DNA of 64,000 nt from an uncultured Methanomicrobiales archaeon. Its GTDB lineage: Archaea > Halobacteriota > Methanomicrobia > Methanomicrobiales > Methanospirillaceae. Positions 8,320 to 16,832 of the stretch are shown piece by piece. The stretch covers positions 1-64,000 of the forward strand of contig CAIYHQ010000070.1 in NCBI GenBank assembly GCA_903926075.1, given 5' to 3'. The notes under the pieces are model-generated. The model had not been told where the DNA came from. It made no database searches and saw nothing but the letters and a program-made list of their open reading frames with translations. Position 1 is the stretch's first letter, and every line of letters begins with the position of its first letter. The position numbers and the translations under genes were made by a program.

Positions 8320-9092
8320 GGTTCATTACCATGCCTTGCAAATACCCTGTGAGGTACATCTCCGTGAGTGATCAGGTCAACCGGACACCCATATGCCATC
8401 GAAATCATCTCAGGAGTCAGTTGATCGCTTTCATGCTGGTACAGCTTGCGGTTCAGGCATGCCACGCGGTTAACATGCTTTGAAACCACTCCGATATCAT
8501 GAGTTATCATAAGGATTGTGACTTCCCTCGATAGTGATGAAAGCAGTTCATAAAACTGCTCTTCTGTCGGAGTGTCGACAAACACTGTGGGTTCATCAAG
8601 GATTAGGACTTCAGGTTCTCCAGCAAGAGCTCGTGCAATCAGGGCACGTTGCCGCTCACCACCTGATAGATCAGATATCTGCTTTTTACTGAGGGAAACT
8701 GCTGATATCCTTGAAAGTGCCTTATTTGCAGCCTCGAAATCGTGAAGACCATATCTGCTAAAAGGATGGATCTTCCGGCCGAGTCTGCCAGTCAGGACCA
8801 TCTCATGGACCGTAATCGGAAACTGGAAATCAAAGGCCTGATATTGTGGTACATATCCTATCCTGGCTCGTCCTTTAGGCCCGGCCGGTTCTGAAAAGAG
8901 AAGGATCTCTCCACTGTCAATAGGAACAAGGCCCAGGACTGCCTTGATAAGGGTGGTCTTCCCTGCACCATTTGGCCCTATTATTGCGTAAAAATCCCCT
9001 CTTCGCACTGTAAGGCTGACATCGTCCAGTATAACCTGGCCATGGTAGCGTAGTGTAAGGTTTCTTATCTCTATCAGGGGCTCGTTATCCAT
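8316..9092 (-). CDS. znuC: Zinc/manganese-type ABC transporter ATPase
   Basis: 258 residues with a complete ABC ATPase set: Walker A GPNGAGKTTLI, Q-loop YVPQYQAFDFQFP, signature LSGGERQRALIARAL, Walker B VLILDEPTVFVD and the switch His in MITHD. The PQYQ...FPITVHE segment is typical of metal importers of the ZnuC/MntA group. The start codon shares one base with the stop of the binding protein gene upstream, and its stop overlaps the permease start. Confidence 0.93.
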   Translation of the reverse strand: MDNEPLIEIRNLTLRYHGQVILDDVSLTVRRGDFYAIIGPNGAGKTTLIKAVLGLVPIDSGEILLFSEPAGPKGRARIGYVPQYQAFDFQFPITVHEMVLTGRLGRKIHPFSRYGLHDFEAANKALSRISAVSLSKKQISDLSGGERQRALIARALAGEPEVLILDEPTVFVDTPTEEQFYELLSSLSREVTILMITHDIGVVSKHVNRVACLNRKLYQHESDQLTPEMISMAYGCPVDLITHGDVPHRVFARHGNEP

Positions 9093-10054
9093 TATTGTCC
9101 TGAAATCTTATCAGCAATATGCTGCATGTTCCTGATATAATCACTTGAGAGCGTACTTATGATAACCATTCTTCCATTGATCTCATCAGAGAGTTTTTCT
9201 GCTCCTCTCGTTGATTCCTCAGGTTCAGCAAAGACCATTGTAATATTTTCAGACTTCGCTTCATCGATGAGAGCTGCAAGACTTTTTGCAGCTGGTTCAT
9301 GTCCTTCAACTTCAACAGATATCTGGGTCAGATTATAATCCCGGCTGAAATACCCCAATGATGGATGGTAAACAATAATTTTTCGCAATGAAAGAGTTGA
9401 AAGTTCTTTCTCTATCTCTCTATCCAGTTGTGAAAGATTTGCAAGGTAATTGTCACGGTTCCTATCAAACATTTCTTTTTTTGCAGGCCTGAATCTGGAA
9501 AGTGCTTCATAGGTGGTATTCACAATTGTTGCAGCATTCCTCAATGAGACCCAGACATGCGGGTCTTTTCCATTTCCGGTATTATTCGTATCTCCGGCAG
9601 TTCCATTTTCAGTAAATGTGTGTTCTTCCCCGGTAATGAATACAATGTCTTTTGAGGAGTTAATGATAGGAAGGTTCGGATACATCCCCTGAATCCTAGA
9701 AAGCCATCTGTTTTCGAACTCAAGTCCTGACCCAAGTGAAATATACATATCAGCAGATTCGAGCCCTTTAATCTGGGAAGGAGATGGTTCATAGGTATGC
9801 GGACTTGCGCCCGGAGGGACCATAACAAAAACTGTGACATTATCCCCTCCAATGGCTTTTATAAATTCCTCCTGCGGTGGAATTGTGCATGCAATAACAA
9901 GTGAATCGCCATTCTTTTCTAAATTACCTCGTTGGTCACCTGTACACCCTGAGAGCGTTATAATAACCAAAAGAAATGAAAAAAGGACTATTAAAGGCGG
10001 AGTTCGTTTTATCAAAGAATAAAATCCAGGCCTTTTAATTAGCTTGAAGCTCAT
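9092..10054 (-). CDS. znuA: Metal-binding lipoprotein of ABC importer (cluster A-I)
   Basis: 320 residues. A hydrophobic leader ends in the lipobox LSGC (Cys 37), so the protein is probably lipid-anchored outside the membrane. Family residues are present: PHTYEPSPSQIKGLESADMY, DPHVWVSLRNA, VYHPSLGYF and FAEPEES, giving three metal-binding His and one acidic ligand. The His-rich loop of ZnuA is short here (EEHTFTEN...GK). The gene starts directly after the stop of a split small reading frame (TAA then ATG). Confidence 0.92.
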   Translation of the reverse strand: MSFKLIKRPGFYSLIKRTPPLIVLFSFLLVIITLSGCTGDQRGNLEKNGDSLVIACTIPPQEEFIKAIGGDNVTVFVMVPPGASPHTYEPSPSQIKGLESADMYISLGSGLEFENRWLSRIQGMYPNLPIINSSKDIVFITGEEHTFTENGTAGDTNNTGNGKDPHVWVSLRNAATIVNTTYEALSRFRPAKKEMFDRNRDNYLANLSQLDREIEKELSTLSLRKIIVYHPSLGYFSRDYNLTQISVEVEGHEPAAKSLAALIDEAKSENITMVFAEPEESTRGAEKLSDEINGRMVIISTLSSDYIRNMQHIADKISGQ

Positions 10055-10281
10055 TTATCTCTCACACTCCCCGCAACAGACAGGATCATGGTCAATGACT
10101 CCGCAGGCTGCCCTGCTTGGATGACCAAGTGAGCGACATATCTGGTCAACGTGTTGTCGTACGACAAGGTGTTCTATCATTTCTGCCTGATTGCAATGTC
10201 ACCGGGTTTTATTTCGTTCCCTATTTCAAGGAGATATTTAAGGAAACGTATCTTCTGGGGTGTCTCTACCCGGTTGTTCAT
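10055..10281 (-). pseudogene. Split small Cys/His protein at head of metal-importer operon
   Basis: Two frames join at an ATGA. The first starts at ATG 10281 (MNNRVETPQKIRFLKYLLEI..., 34 codons) and stops at TGA 10179-10177. The second starts at ATG 10180 (MIEHLVVRQHVDQICRSLGH...) and ends in DHDPVCCGECER. Reading across one missing base near 10188 gives a continuous protein of about 75 residues: ...KPGDIA-x-QAEMIEHL.... The first half looks like a small helix-turn-helix; the tail has His and four Cys that could bind metal. Its stop abuts znuA. It could be a frameshifted metal-responsive regulator, or two coupled peptides. I do not recognise the family. Confidence 0.6.
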
Positions 10282-10306
10282 CAGGAAATTTAAGTCTTTA
10301 TGACAT

Positions 10307-10320
10307 TTAAGCTTTAAGCT
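10307..10320. promoter_or_regulatory. Direct repeat between divergent genes
   Basis: Two adjacent TTTAAGC heptamers lie in the 91-base gap between the metal-importer operon (leftward) and the PHP gene (rightward). The position fits a regulator site for the operon. Only the repeat is seen; the binding role is a guess. Confidence 0.25.
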
Positions 10321-10372
10321 AAAATGTTGGACAACCATTTATACTTCAACCTATAATACTAAAAAAACGGAC

Positions 10373-11254
10373 ATGACGAGACCTGACAAATCCTTTTACC
10401 GTGAGATAAATTTTTCAAAACCTGACATAGCGTCAGTTTATCAGGACGGTTTTATCCCGGTGGATATGCACTTTCATACCTCTCACTCTGATGCATTTAC
10501 CTCAGTTCCCCAACTTCTTAGATTCGCGACAAAAAGGAAGACTGGTGTTGCAATTACTGACCATAATGCAGTGAGTGGAGTAACTGAAGCTGGGACTCTT
10601 CCACACAATAATCTACTTATAGTCCCTGGAATTGAGGTAAGTGCTTTTGATGGCCCTCATATTCTCCTCTATTTTTATGATACCGAAGACCTCTCACTAT
10701 TTTTCAGGGAACACGTAAGGGATTCTATCCTCGGAAGTCCATACCTCGCTATTTCACTCACGACAGAGGCTATAATCCGTGCTTCAGAAGATTTTGACTG
10801 TGTCACATCTGCTGCACATCCATATGGTTACTTATTCCTGAATAAGGGTGTGCTCAAATGTTATGCGAAAGGATACCTGGAAGAGTCAATAATTCGTAAA
10901 TTTGATGCTCTTGAAGTTTTATCAGCAGGATTACCGAGAAAAGATAACGTCAAGGCTTATAATGACGCAATAAATTATGACCTTGGAATAACAGGAGGTT
11001 CTGATGGACACACTCCCTATGACCTTGGAAGTGTTGTAACAATCGGGGAGGCAGGGGACCTGGACGATTTTCTAAATTCAATAAAAGGAAAAAAGTCATC
11101 AGTAACCGGAACTGAAAAGAATGTATTTGGAAAGATAATCCTTGCAGGAGCCTCAATGCCAAAACATATGCGGTATTTTTTTCCCTCGATGAGAGTTCAT
11201 TATTATCAGAATAAACCACGTATCCTCAATACTCTGAAGAGATACAGAAGATAA
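10373..11254 (+). CDS. PHP-domain metal-dependent phosphoesterase
   Basis: 293 residues. The N-terminal PHP motifs are clear: DMHFHTSHSDA, ITDHNAVSG, PGIEVSA, a conserved His in SAAHPYGY, and GGSDGHTPYDLG near residue 208. These supply the trinuclear metal site of the TrpH/YciV-like PHP family, which hydrolyses phosphate esters such as 3',5'-nucleoside bisphosphates or short RNA/DNA ends. No polymerase or histidinol phosphatase context is present. It is transcribed away from the metal-importer operon. The substrate is unknown. Confidence 0.88.
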   Translation: MTRPDKSFYREINFSKPDIASVYQDGFIPVDMHFHTSHSDAFTSVPQLLRFATKRKTGVAITDHNAVSGVTEAGTLPHNNLLIVPGIEVSAFDGPHILLYFYDTEDLSLFFREHVRDSILGSPYLAISLTTEAIIRASEDFDCVTSAAHPYGYLFLNKGVLKCYAKGYLEESIIRKFDALEVLSAGLPRKDNVKAYNDAINYDLGITGGSDGHTPYDLGSVVTIGEAGDLDDFLNSIKGKKSSVTGTEKNVFGKIILAGASMPKHMRYFFPSMRVHYYQNKPRILNTLKRYRR

Positions 11255-11325
11255 ATTTTAACCCCCCTTTAACCGGAAATTAGATACATATCAATAATGA
11301 ATAATGCATTACAGGAATTAACCTT

Positions 11326-11661
11326 ATGAAAGCCTGCCAGTTTTGTAGTGAAGCTATCGCGGATAATGCAGATTTCTGTCCTTATTGCAATAAGGAACAA
11401 AGAGATCTTGTCATACTTCACCCTTCAAGGACGATAGACAGTAAAAAGAACATGGCAAGGGAAGCGACAGTTTATGGAGTGGGGTATGCCCTTGGTGCTG
11501 CAGTCATAGTCTTTCTCATAACTTCAAAAGCAGATCTCTCACTTTCCGGCCCTTTTAAATTTGTTCCACTGGGAATTGTTACTGCTATTATTGCAGGAAT
11601 TATCGGTTATATTTTTTCATACGCCTTACTTAGCACTGCTTTTGATATCAGGAAACCATGA
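11326..11661 (+). CDS. Zinc-ribbon membrane protein, 111 aa
   Basis: Starts with a zinc ribbon (ACQFCSEAIADNADFCPYCNKEQ), with CxxC pairs spaced as in the zinc-ribbon families found in many archaeal small proteins. Two hydrophobic helices follow, near 48-65 and 78-104. The most likely topology puts the ribbon in the cytoplasm. No enzymatic motif. It lies between the PHP gene and the broken phosphoribulokinase, on the same strand. Function unknown. Confidence 0.75.
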   Translation: MKACQFCSEAIADNADFCPYCNKEQRDLVILHPSRTIDSKKNMAREATVYGVGYALGAAVIVFLITSKADLSLSGPFKFVPLGIVTAIIAGIIGYIFSYALLSTAFDIRKP

Positions 11662-11677
11662 AACGGGATTATACAAT

Positions 11678-12309
11678 ATGGAAAAAATCAACTTCAAGGA
11701 TGTTATTGCCCGCTCCCCTTTCATCTACATCATAGGAGTTGCGGGAGACAGTGGTTCCGGGAAAACAACATTTACGGAGTCAATACGGCAGGTGTTCGGA
11801 CCTCTCTTTGTAAGTTCGATAACACTTGACGATTATCACCTTTTTGATAGAATTGAACGAAGAGAACGTGGTATTACACCCCTCAACCCCGAAGCTAATA
11901 ACCTTTCAGGACTTGAAGAGGATATAAAACGCCTGAAATCCGGATTAACAATAAATAAGCCGGTCTATGATCACTCTACAGGATCATTCAGGGATGCGAT
12001 CCCTTTCAATCCAACAAAGATAATCATTCTTGAAGGCCTGCATACACTTTTTACTCCTAAACTTCGTTCACAAACAGACAAATGGGTGGTCTCACTCTGG
12101 ATGGCTCACTGCGCCTTGAGGCCGTAATGAAACTTGAACATTATTTGGAAGAACAAACGCGGGTAAGGCCGATAAAACTGTTTAGCGAGAAAAAGGTGCT
12201 CACTGCGACAGATATAATCAAGTTGATCCTGTCATGGAGAATAATTAACAGGAGGATATTCATCGAGTATGGTGATGTCTGTCTCCTTTCGGATACAGTT
12301 CATTCCTGA
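11678..12309 (+). pseudogene. Phosphoribulokinase/uridine kinase family, internally deleted
   Basis: From ATG 11678 the frame encodes an N-terminal kinase part: P-loop VAGDSGSGKTTF, LDDYHLFDR, and EGLHTLFTPKLRSQTD. It then runs into an unrelated tail and stops at 12127. The C-terminal part of the same family resumes in another frame from about 12082: GGLTLDGSLRLEAVMKLEHY, then TATDIIKLILSWRIINRRIFIE. Archaeal phosphoribulokinases are roughly 100 residues longer, and the missing block lies exactly at the frame switch. This indicates an internal deletion rather than a one-base error. Half of the substrate-binding region is gone, so activity is not expected. In Methanospirillum hungatei the intact enzyme serves a RuBisCO-linked pathway. 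Confidence 0.8.
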
Positions 12310-12371
12310 ATTTTACCTGAAACCCTTATCTTTTTATAGCCCAATTAATCTTTTGGCAGGCGAACTCTACT

Positions 12372-12869
12372 ATGCGGGTCTCTATGAAACTTGAGATGAA
12401 CGATTCACCAGGGGAATTAGTCAATGCATTAAAACCGATTTCAGATACGGGCGGAAATATAATAGCGGTTATCCATCAGAGGGACCCCGAAAAAGAGATG
12501 CAGACACTCAGTGTACAGATTGTTATTGAAATCCCGGAAGAGAGGCTTTCAGGTCTAATAGAGCATTTAAAAGAGAGTGGAGTCAGGATTCAGAGGATCG
12601 GTGAAGACAGGTTCCTTTTCTCTGAAACGCTCATTATGATAGGACACCTCATGCATACTGATATTGTGGACACTGTTGACACTATTGACAAAACAGGCTT
12701 TGCAGAAGTTACATCACTTAATGTTATGATGCCTGCAATTAATGACCGTTCGTCGGCAAGAATAGAGATCAGGGCCCTGACACGGGAAAATATTGAACAC
12801 GCGGTATCACTATTGAGAAAAGTTGCATTTGAGAAAGATATCCTGCTCATTGAACCACTTGAGGACTAA
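12372..12869 (+). CDS. ACT-domain protein next to homoserine dehydrogenase
   Basis: 165 residues. An N-terminal ACT domain (MKLEMNDSPGELVNALKPISDTGGNI..., about 4-75) binds small ligands, usually amino acids. The second half (HTDIVDTVDTIDKTGFAEVTSLNVMM) looks like another ACT-like half. The stop is two bases before the ATG of homoserine dehydrogenase, so the two genes are coupled. In many methanogens the regulatory ACT part of homoserine dehydrogenase is a separate gene. Feedback control by threonine is therefore the likely role (inference from family and position). Confidence 0.85.
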   Translation: MRVSMKLEMNDSPGELVNALKPISDTGGNIIAVIHQRDPEKEMQTLSVQIVIEIPEERLSGLIEHLKESGVRIQRIGEDRFLFSETLIMIGHLMHTDIVDTVDTIDKTGFAEVTSLNVMMPAINDRSSARIEIRALTRENIEHAVSLLRKVAFEKDILLIEPLED

Positions 12870-12871
12870 TT

Positions 12872-13849
12872 ATGAAGATTGCTGTTATCGGTCTTGGTAC
12901 TGTTGGAAAGGGGCTTCTTTCAGTCATAGATAGAAAAGGTGAAGGGATACTATTAACAGCCGTTGCAGACTCAAAAAGTGCAATAATCAGTAATCAAGGA
13001 TTAAGCCCTAAGACAGTTCTCGAAAAAAAAGTGAAAACCGGGCTTTGCGGGGAGCCCGGCCTGACCGCCAAATCCGTTATAGATACTGCTGATTATGATA
13101 TTCTTGTAGAACTAAGTCCTACTAACGCAGATACTGCCGAACCTGCAGTGACGTATATCCGTTCAGCTCTTGCAAGGGGAAAACATGTAGTCACCTCAAA
13201 TAAAGGGCCGATTGCACTATATTATCGGGAATTGAAGGAACTTGCTCATAAAAACGAAGTATCACTTAGATATGAAGCCACTGTTGCAGGTGCTATTCCT
13301 ATAATTCATACCCTTTGTCATGGACTTAAAGGAAATACAATTAAATCCCTTTACGGAGTCCTTAACGGAACATGCAATTATATCCTGACAAGGATGGCCT
13401 CAGAAGGTCTTACTTATCTGCAGGCGCTTAATGAAGCACGGGAACTTGGGTATGCTGAGGCAGACCCGGCCTATGATGTAAAAGGAATCGATGCCGCAAT
13501 AAAGCTTGTAATCCTTGCAAATACCATCTGGGATATGGGGATAACACTAAAAGACGCGAAAGTGACCGGAATTGACCTTCTAACAAGCGATGCAGTCCGT
13601 CTTGCAGAGGAGCAGGAGTCAACTATAAGGTTAATCGCCGAAGCCGTCCCTGAAAAGGGAATGATCAGGGTTTCACCAAGAATCATCCCTAAAAGTCACC
13701 CGCTTGTTGTAGATGGAAGTCTCAATGCAATCACGCTCTGCACAGACCTTGCAGGAGAAATTACGATGATAGGGAAAGGAGCGGGTTCAATTGAGACCGC
13801 AAGTGCGGTCCTGGGAGATATATTATTCATCTATGAAAAAAAAGAATAA
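12872..13849 (+). CDS. hom: Homoserine dehydrogenase
   Basis: 325 residues. NAD(P)-binding GLGTVGKG at residues 7-14; catalytic-domain motifs TSNKGPIALYY, GVLNGTCNYILTRM and EADPAYDVKGIDAAIKL, including the catalytic Lys/Asp region. Reduces aspartate semialdehyde to homoserine for threonine and methionine synthesis in the cytoplasm. It lacks the C-terminal ACT domain of longer homologues; an ACT protein is encoded just upstream. Its last codons overlap the start of the DNA-methylase-like gene. Confidence 0.95.
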   Translation: MKIAVIGLGTVGKGLLSVIDRKGEGILLTAVADSKSAIISNQGLSPKTVLEKKVKTGLCGEPGLTAKSVIDTADYDILVELSPTNADTAEPAVTYIRSALARGKHVVTSNKGPIALYYRELKELAHKNEVSLRYEATVAGAIPIIHTLCHGLKGNTIKSLYGVLNGTCNYILTRMASEGLTYLQALNEARELGYAEADPAYDVKGIDAAIKLVILANTIWDMGITLKDAKVTGIDLLTSDAVRLAEEQESTIRLIAEAVPEKGMIRVSPRIIPKSHPLVVDGSLNAITLCTDLAGEITMIGKGAGSIETASAVLGDILFIYEKKE

Positions 13850-15902
13850 ATATTTGAAATATCCCCCTTTAAAAGAGGCAATATCTCCATTTTCAAGGAA
13901 AAATGACCTTCTTTCCTGTGATATTCTTGACAATATCCTATCCTGTCTTCAGAGCCTGAGGTCAGCATTTGGACGTCAGGGGATTCTTGAAAATCCGGGT
14001 GTTTCAGGGCCAGTTCTCGATTTTATGGTTACATGTTCATTGCTTTCTGTTCTAGCAGTTGCTTTTACCAGATCAATCTTTCATATAGAGACCTATTGTG
14101 AAGAATTAGATTATAAACTAATTATTCCACATTTTTCTGGAGCTCCCAAAGTAGTTGAATTAAACTCTCCTGAAGCATTCAAAACTGGGGTAAAACTCCT
14201 GATAGAGTTATTTTCTCAATTAAAAAACGGGCTTTTGCCTTTATCCTCTCTTACAAATATATTTTCGGTTTTGTTTGAAAGTGATTTACTGTTATATGGT
14301 GGCGGATTGGTAAAATTTAGTGAAATATCTGATAGAATTCCGGCTGAAACCGGTCCATTCAATGGAAAGATCTATCATTGCATTTTCTCAAAATCTTCTG
14401 ATGAGGTCAGAGCATTTCCCTCTAAATTTCCAATGAGAATTCTTGATCCTGCCTGTGGAACCGGGATAAATATTCTTTCTCTCGCTGAATGGATACAAGA
14501 TGAGGAAAAACTTTTAATTGATGATAATAATTTTTTATTTTACGCAGTGGACCGTGACTCCAGGAAACTTGTGGTATCTGCATTCATTGTAGCCCTGAAT
14601 TTTGTTATGAATCAGAGTCATGTTGCGAAGAGCGGGTTACAAATATGTCAGGAAATTGAAATTATGCTACAAAAATTTAGTTCACGCTTTATTTGTGGCA
14701 ATATATTATTATGTGATGAAGATTTTTCTGACACTGTACTTTCTTCAACTCTAACAACCGAAACAGAACAACTAAGACCTGTAAAATTTTCAGAATTTGT
14801 CGAAAACTGTGGATTTGACCTTATCATAGGATCAGTCCTCCACCCGTTTTTACCCGAAATCAAAGAGGAAATGGCCATTGAACGTAGATACCAGACATAT
14901 AACCGTAATGAAGGACTATACCCCTGTATCATCGAACGGTGTTTCGGGCTTCTTTGCTCCGAAGGTAAACTGGTCCTCGCCATTCCAGATAGTATCATTC
15001 ATTCTAAAGCCGCTTCCGACATCAGGGCATTTGTTGCAGACAAGAGACTGAAAACGATATTCTGGGCCGAAAAATTTCGCAGAAACCGTGATTCACCAGG
15101 TTCGGTTGTTCTTGTAATCTCTAATGCGCCCTCAAAAGGGGAAATAAGAATTATTGAGGGACCGATATTTTCAAAGAGTGAAAATCATTCTGATTTCGCA
15201 GAATATTACAAACAAAATTTTCCGGTTGACGGGAAAGGCTGGGACCTGAAGGATACGGATTACTACGAACTTATCTCACATTTCTCTAAAAAAGGAACGC
15301 CTTTAAAAAATATTCTTCTTGGGAAAATATTCGAAGAAAAGTTGTATGAAGACAGGGAACTCAAACAGGGTTCAATCCCGCACTTATTCCAAAATCGGAG
15401 GATTCAAGTACAACAGAGTGGGAAAAACCTTTGTTTTGCAATCGCATCAGGTTGTGTTGCAGAAAAGCCAGGAACTGTAAGTATTCCTATAATTGATTAC
15501 TATCTCTTTGGATTTTTTAATTCAACGGTATTTTTAACCCTGTATTTTGATAATAAAAAATCTGGTCTGTATGACAGTCCATTTGAAATTATTAATAATA
15601 TTCCTGCCTATTCGATTGATCCTTACGACCATCACGAGAAGATGAGAGAGAATAGGATTTGTGCTCTGGCGCAGATGATCCTCATCATGTCAGATACCAG
15701 AAGTACGAGATTTAATAGAGACTTTGATTTTCTTTCAAAGAGAATCAGACTGTTTCAGGAATCACTAGACAGGCTCGTTTTAGATCTGTACAAATTGGAT
15801 GACATCCAGAAGGATGTATTCGAAAAAAGAGCCAGTAAAATACCACTGAATATTAATTGTTTATATATAAATGGTACTGATTTACTGGAAAAAATGATAT
15901 AA
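13833..15902 (+). CDS. N6-adenine DNA methylase-like protein with altered motif IV
   Basis: 689 residues from ATG 13833; an ATG at 13791 also lies in frame but is deep inside hom. Motif I is intact (ILDPACGTGINILSLAEWI, near residue 203), followed by a Rossmann region. Where the NPPY/F catalytic motif should come after FDLIIG, the sequence reads SVLHPFLPE (near residue 328). The downstream part resembles type IIG/Eco57I methylases: YPCIIERCFGLLCSEGKLVLAIPDSIIHS, then a TaqI-like target-recognition region with YLFGFFNSTVFLTLYF. No nuclease motif is evident and no restriction gene is adjacent. Probably not an active methylase; it may bind DNA or be decaying. It overlaps hom by 17 bases. Confidence 0.75.
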   Translation: MKKKNKYLKYPPLKEAISPFSRKNDLLSCDILDNILSCLQSLRSAFGRQGILENPGVSGPVLDFMVTCSLLSVLAVAFTRSIFHIETYCEELDYKLIIPHFSGAPKVVELNSPEAFKTGVKLLIELFSQLKNGLLPLSSLTNIFSVLFESDLLLYGGGLVKFSEISDRIPAETGPFNGKIYHCIFSKSSDEVRAFPSKFPMRILDPACGTGINILSLAEWIQDEEKLLIDDNNFLFYAVDRDSRKLVVSAFIVALNFVMNQSHVAKSGLQICQEIEIMLQKFSSRFICGNILLCDEDFSDTVLSSTLTTETEQLRPVKFSEFVENCGFDLIIGSVLHPFLPEIKEEMAIERRYQTYNRNEGLYPCIIERCFGLLCSEGKLVLAIPDSIIHSKAASDIRAFVADKRLKTIFWAEKFRRNRDSPGSVVLVISNAPSKGEIRIIEGPIFSKSENHSDFAEYYKQNFPVDGKGWDLKDTDYYELISHFSKKGTPLKNILLGKIFEEKLYEDRELKQGSIPHLFQNRRIQVQQSGKNLCFAIASGCVAEKPGTVSIPIIDYYLFGFFNSTVFLTLYFDNKKSGLYDSPFEIINNIPAYSIDPYDHHEKMRENRICALAQMILIMSDTRSTRFNRDFDFLSKRIRLFQESLDRLVLDLYKLDDIQKDVFEKRASKIPLNINCLYINGTDLLEKMI

Positions 15903-15951
15903 ATGCAAATTATCTCAATTACTCTTCTATATGCGCGTATTTGTACCACAA

Positions 15952-15961
15952 CTTATAAATA
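15952..15961 (+). promoter_or_regulatory. TATA-like box before secreted 267-aa protein
   Basis: CTTATAAATA at 15952-15961 would place a transcript start near 15985. A strong purine-rich ribosome site (AGGGGGT, 16002-16008) precedes ATG 16013 at normal spacing. Confidence 0.5.
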
Positions 15962-16012
15962 GATAAGAAGTGAAGTAAATATATTTTTAAAGTATTTAGG
16001 TAGGGGGTAAAA

Positions 16013-16816
16013 ATGACTAAAAGAATGGCAAAGATATGGTTTATCCTTGTTATTTTCCTGTTTGCATGTCTATTATTGCCGGCAGGAGCTTTGGGCGCAC
16101 GAACAATGCCGAGCAATGGCGACCCAATCCAGATTAGAACTGATGTACAGGCATATGGCTCAGAAGGATTCCGTCAGTATACAAGTCTTGAGTATACACA
16201 GAGTACAGTCAATGTCTCGGACAGCCCGCCTCTGAATCCCGGCGAACTTATTGGTACAATGGGAATTGAGGAGCAGGGCCTTGCGCAGGGTGGACAGACT
16301 AATTATAACGGAGCTCTCCAGCTTGACACATCAAGTAAGGACCTTGGGAACAATCTGGACGCAACAAGGAGAGTAACTTTCAATGGGACACAGGGTGAAG
16401 CAGGCAGAATGATCTATGCGCAGACTGTAGGCCTTGATGTAATAGGCAACTCTTCGAATCTGCAACAATCAAATCTCTGTCCTCTTGGCTCTACAGAACA
16501 GGCATCACAGGGTGGCTCATATGCTGAGCGTGTATCAGCAGGATCAGACTTTGATGTTTCACAGATGGACCTGACAACTTCAAGCGGAGTAAGGACCATA
16601 TCAGACAATGGAGCACCTGTAAGTCTTACTAACGGTGTTAATGCATATGGATTAAATGGGCCCGATTCCAAGGCAGTTGGATTAGGTGAATCATCAGTAC
16701 ACGTCAATAGTATGCAGGGTAATGGGACAACCCAGACCACTCAACTCAACTATGATGATATCACCGAAGTTGATGGACTGTTTGAACTTGCAAAGAAAGT
16801 ATCTTACAACTCCTAA
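16013..16816 (+). CDS. Secreted protein of unknown function, 267 aa
   Basis: A clear signal peptide (residues 1-29, ...LLPAGALGA) precedes a 240-residue polar domain rich in Gly, Ser, Thr, Asn and Gln. There is only one cysteine in the mature part and no membrane anchor. It looks like a mostly beta secreted protein with loose repeats around 'VNAYG...' and 'VQAYGSEG...'. I do not recognise a family. It has its own TATA-like box and strong ribosome site and converges on the M6 peptidase gene. Confidence 0.75.
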   Translation: MTKRMAKIWFILVIFLFACLLLPAGALGARTMPSNGDPIQIRTDVQAYGSEGFRQYTSLEYTQSTVNVSDSPPLNPGELIGTMGIEEQGLAQGGQTNYNGALQLDTSSKDLGNNLDATRRVTFNGTQGEAGRMIYAQTVGLDVIGNSSNLQQSNLCPLGSTEQASQGGSYAERVSAGSDFDVSQMDLTTSSGVRTISDNGAPVSLTNGVNAYGLNGPDSKAVGLGESSVHVNSMQGNGTTQTTQLNYDDITEVDGLFELAKKVSYNS

Positions 16817-16832
16817 TCTCTTTTCTTTTCAG

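Noticed and set aside
11678-12309. Programmed frameshift in the phosphoribulokinase gene
   Set aside because: About 100 residues of conserved sequence are missing at the frame change, which a frameshift cannot supply.
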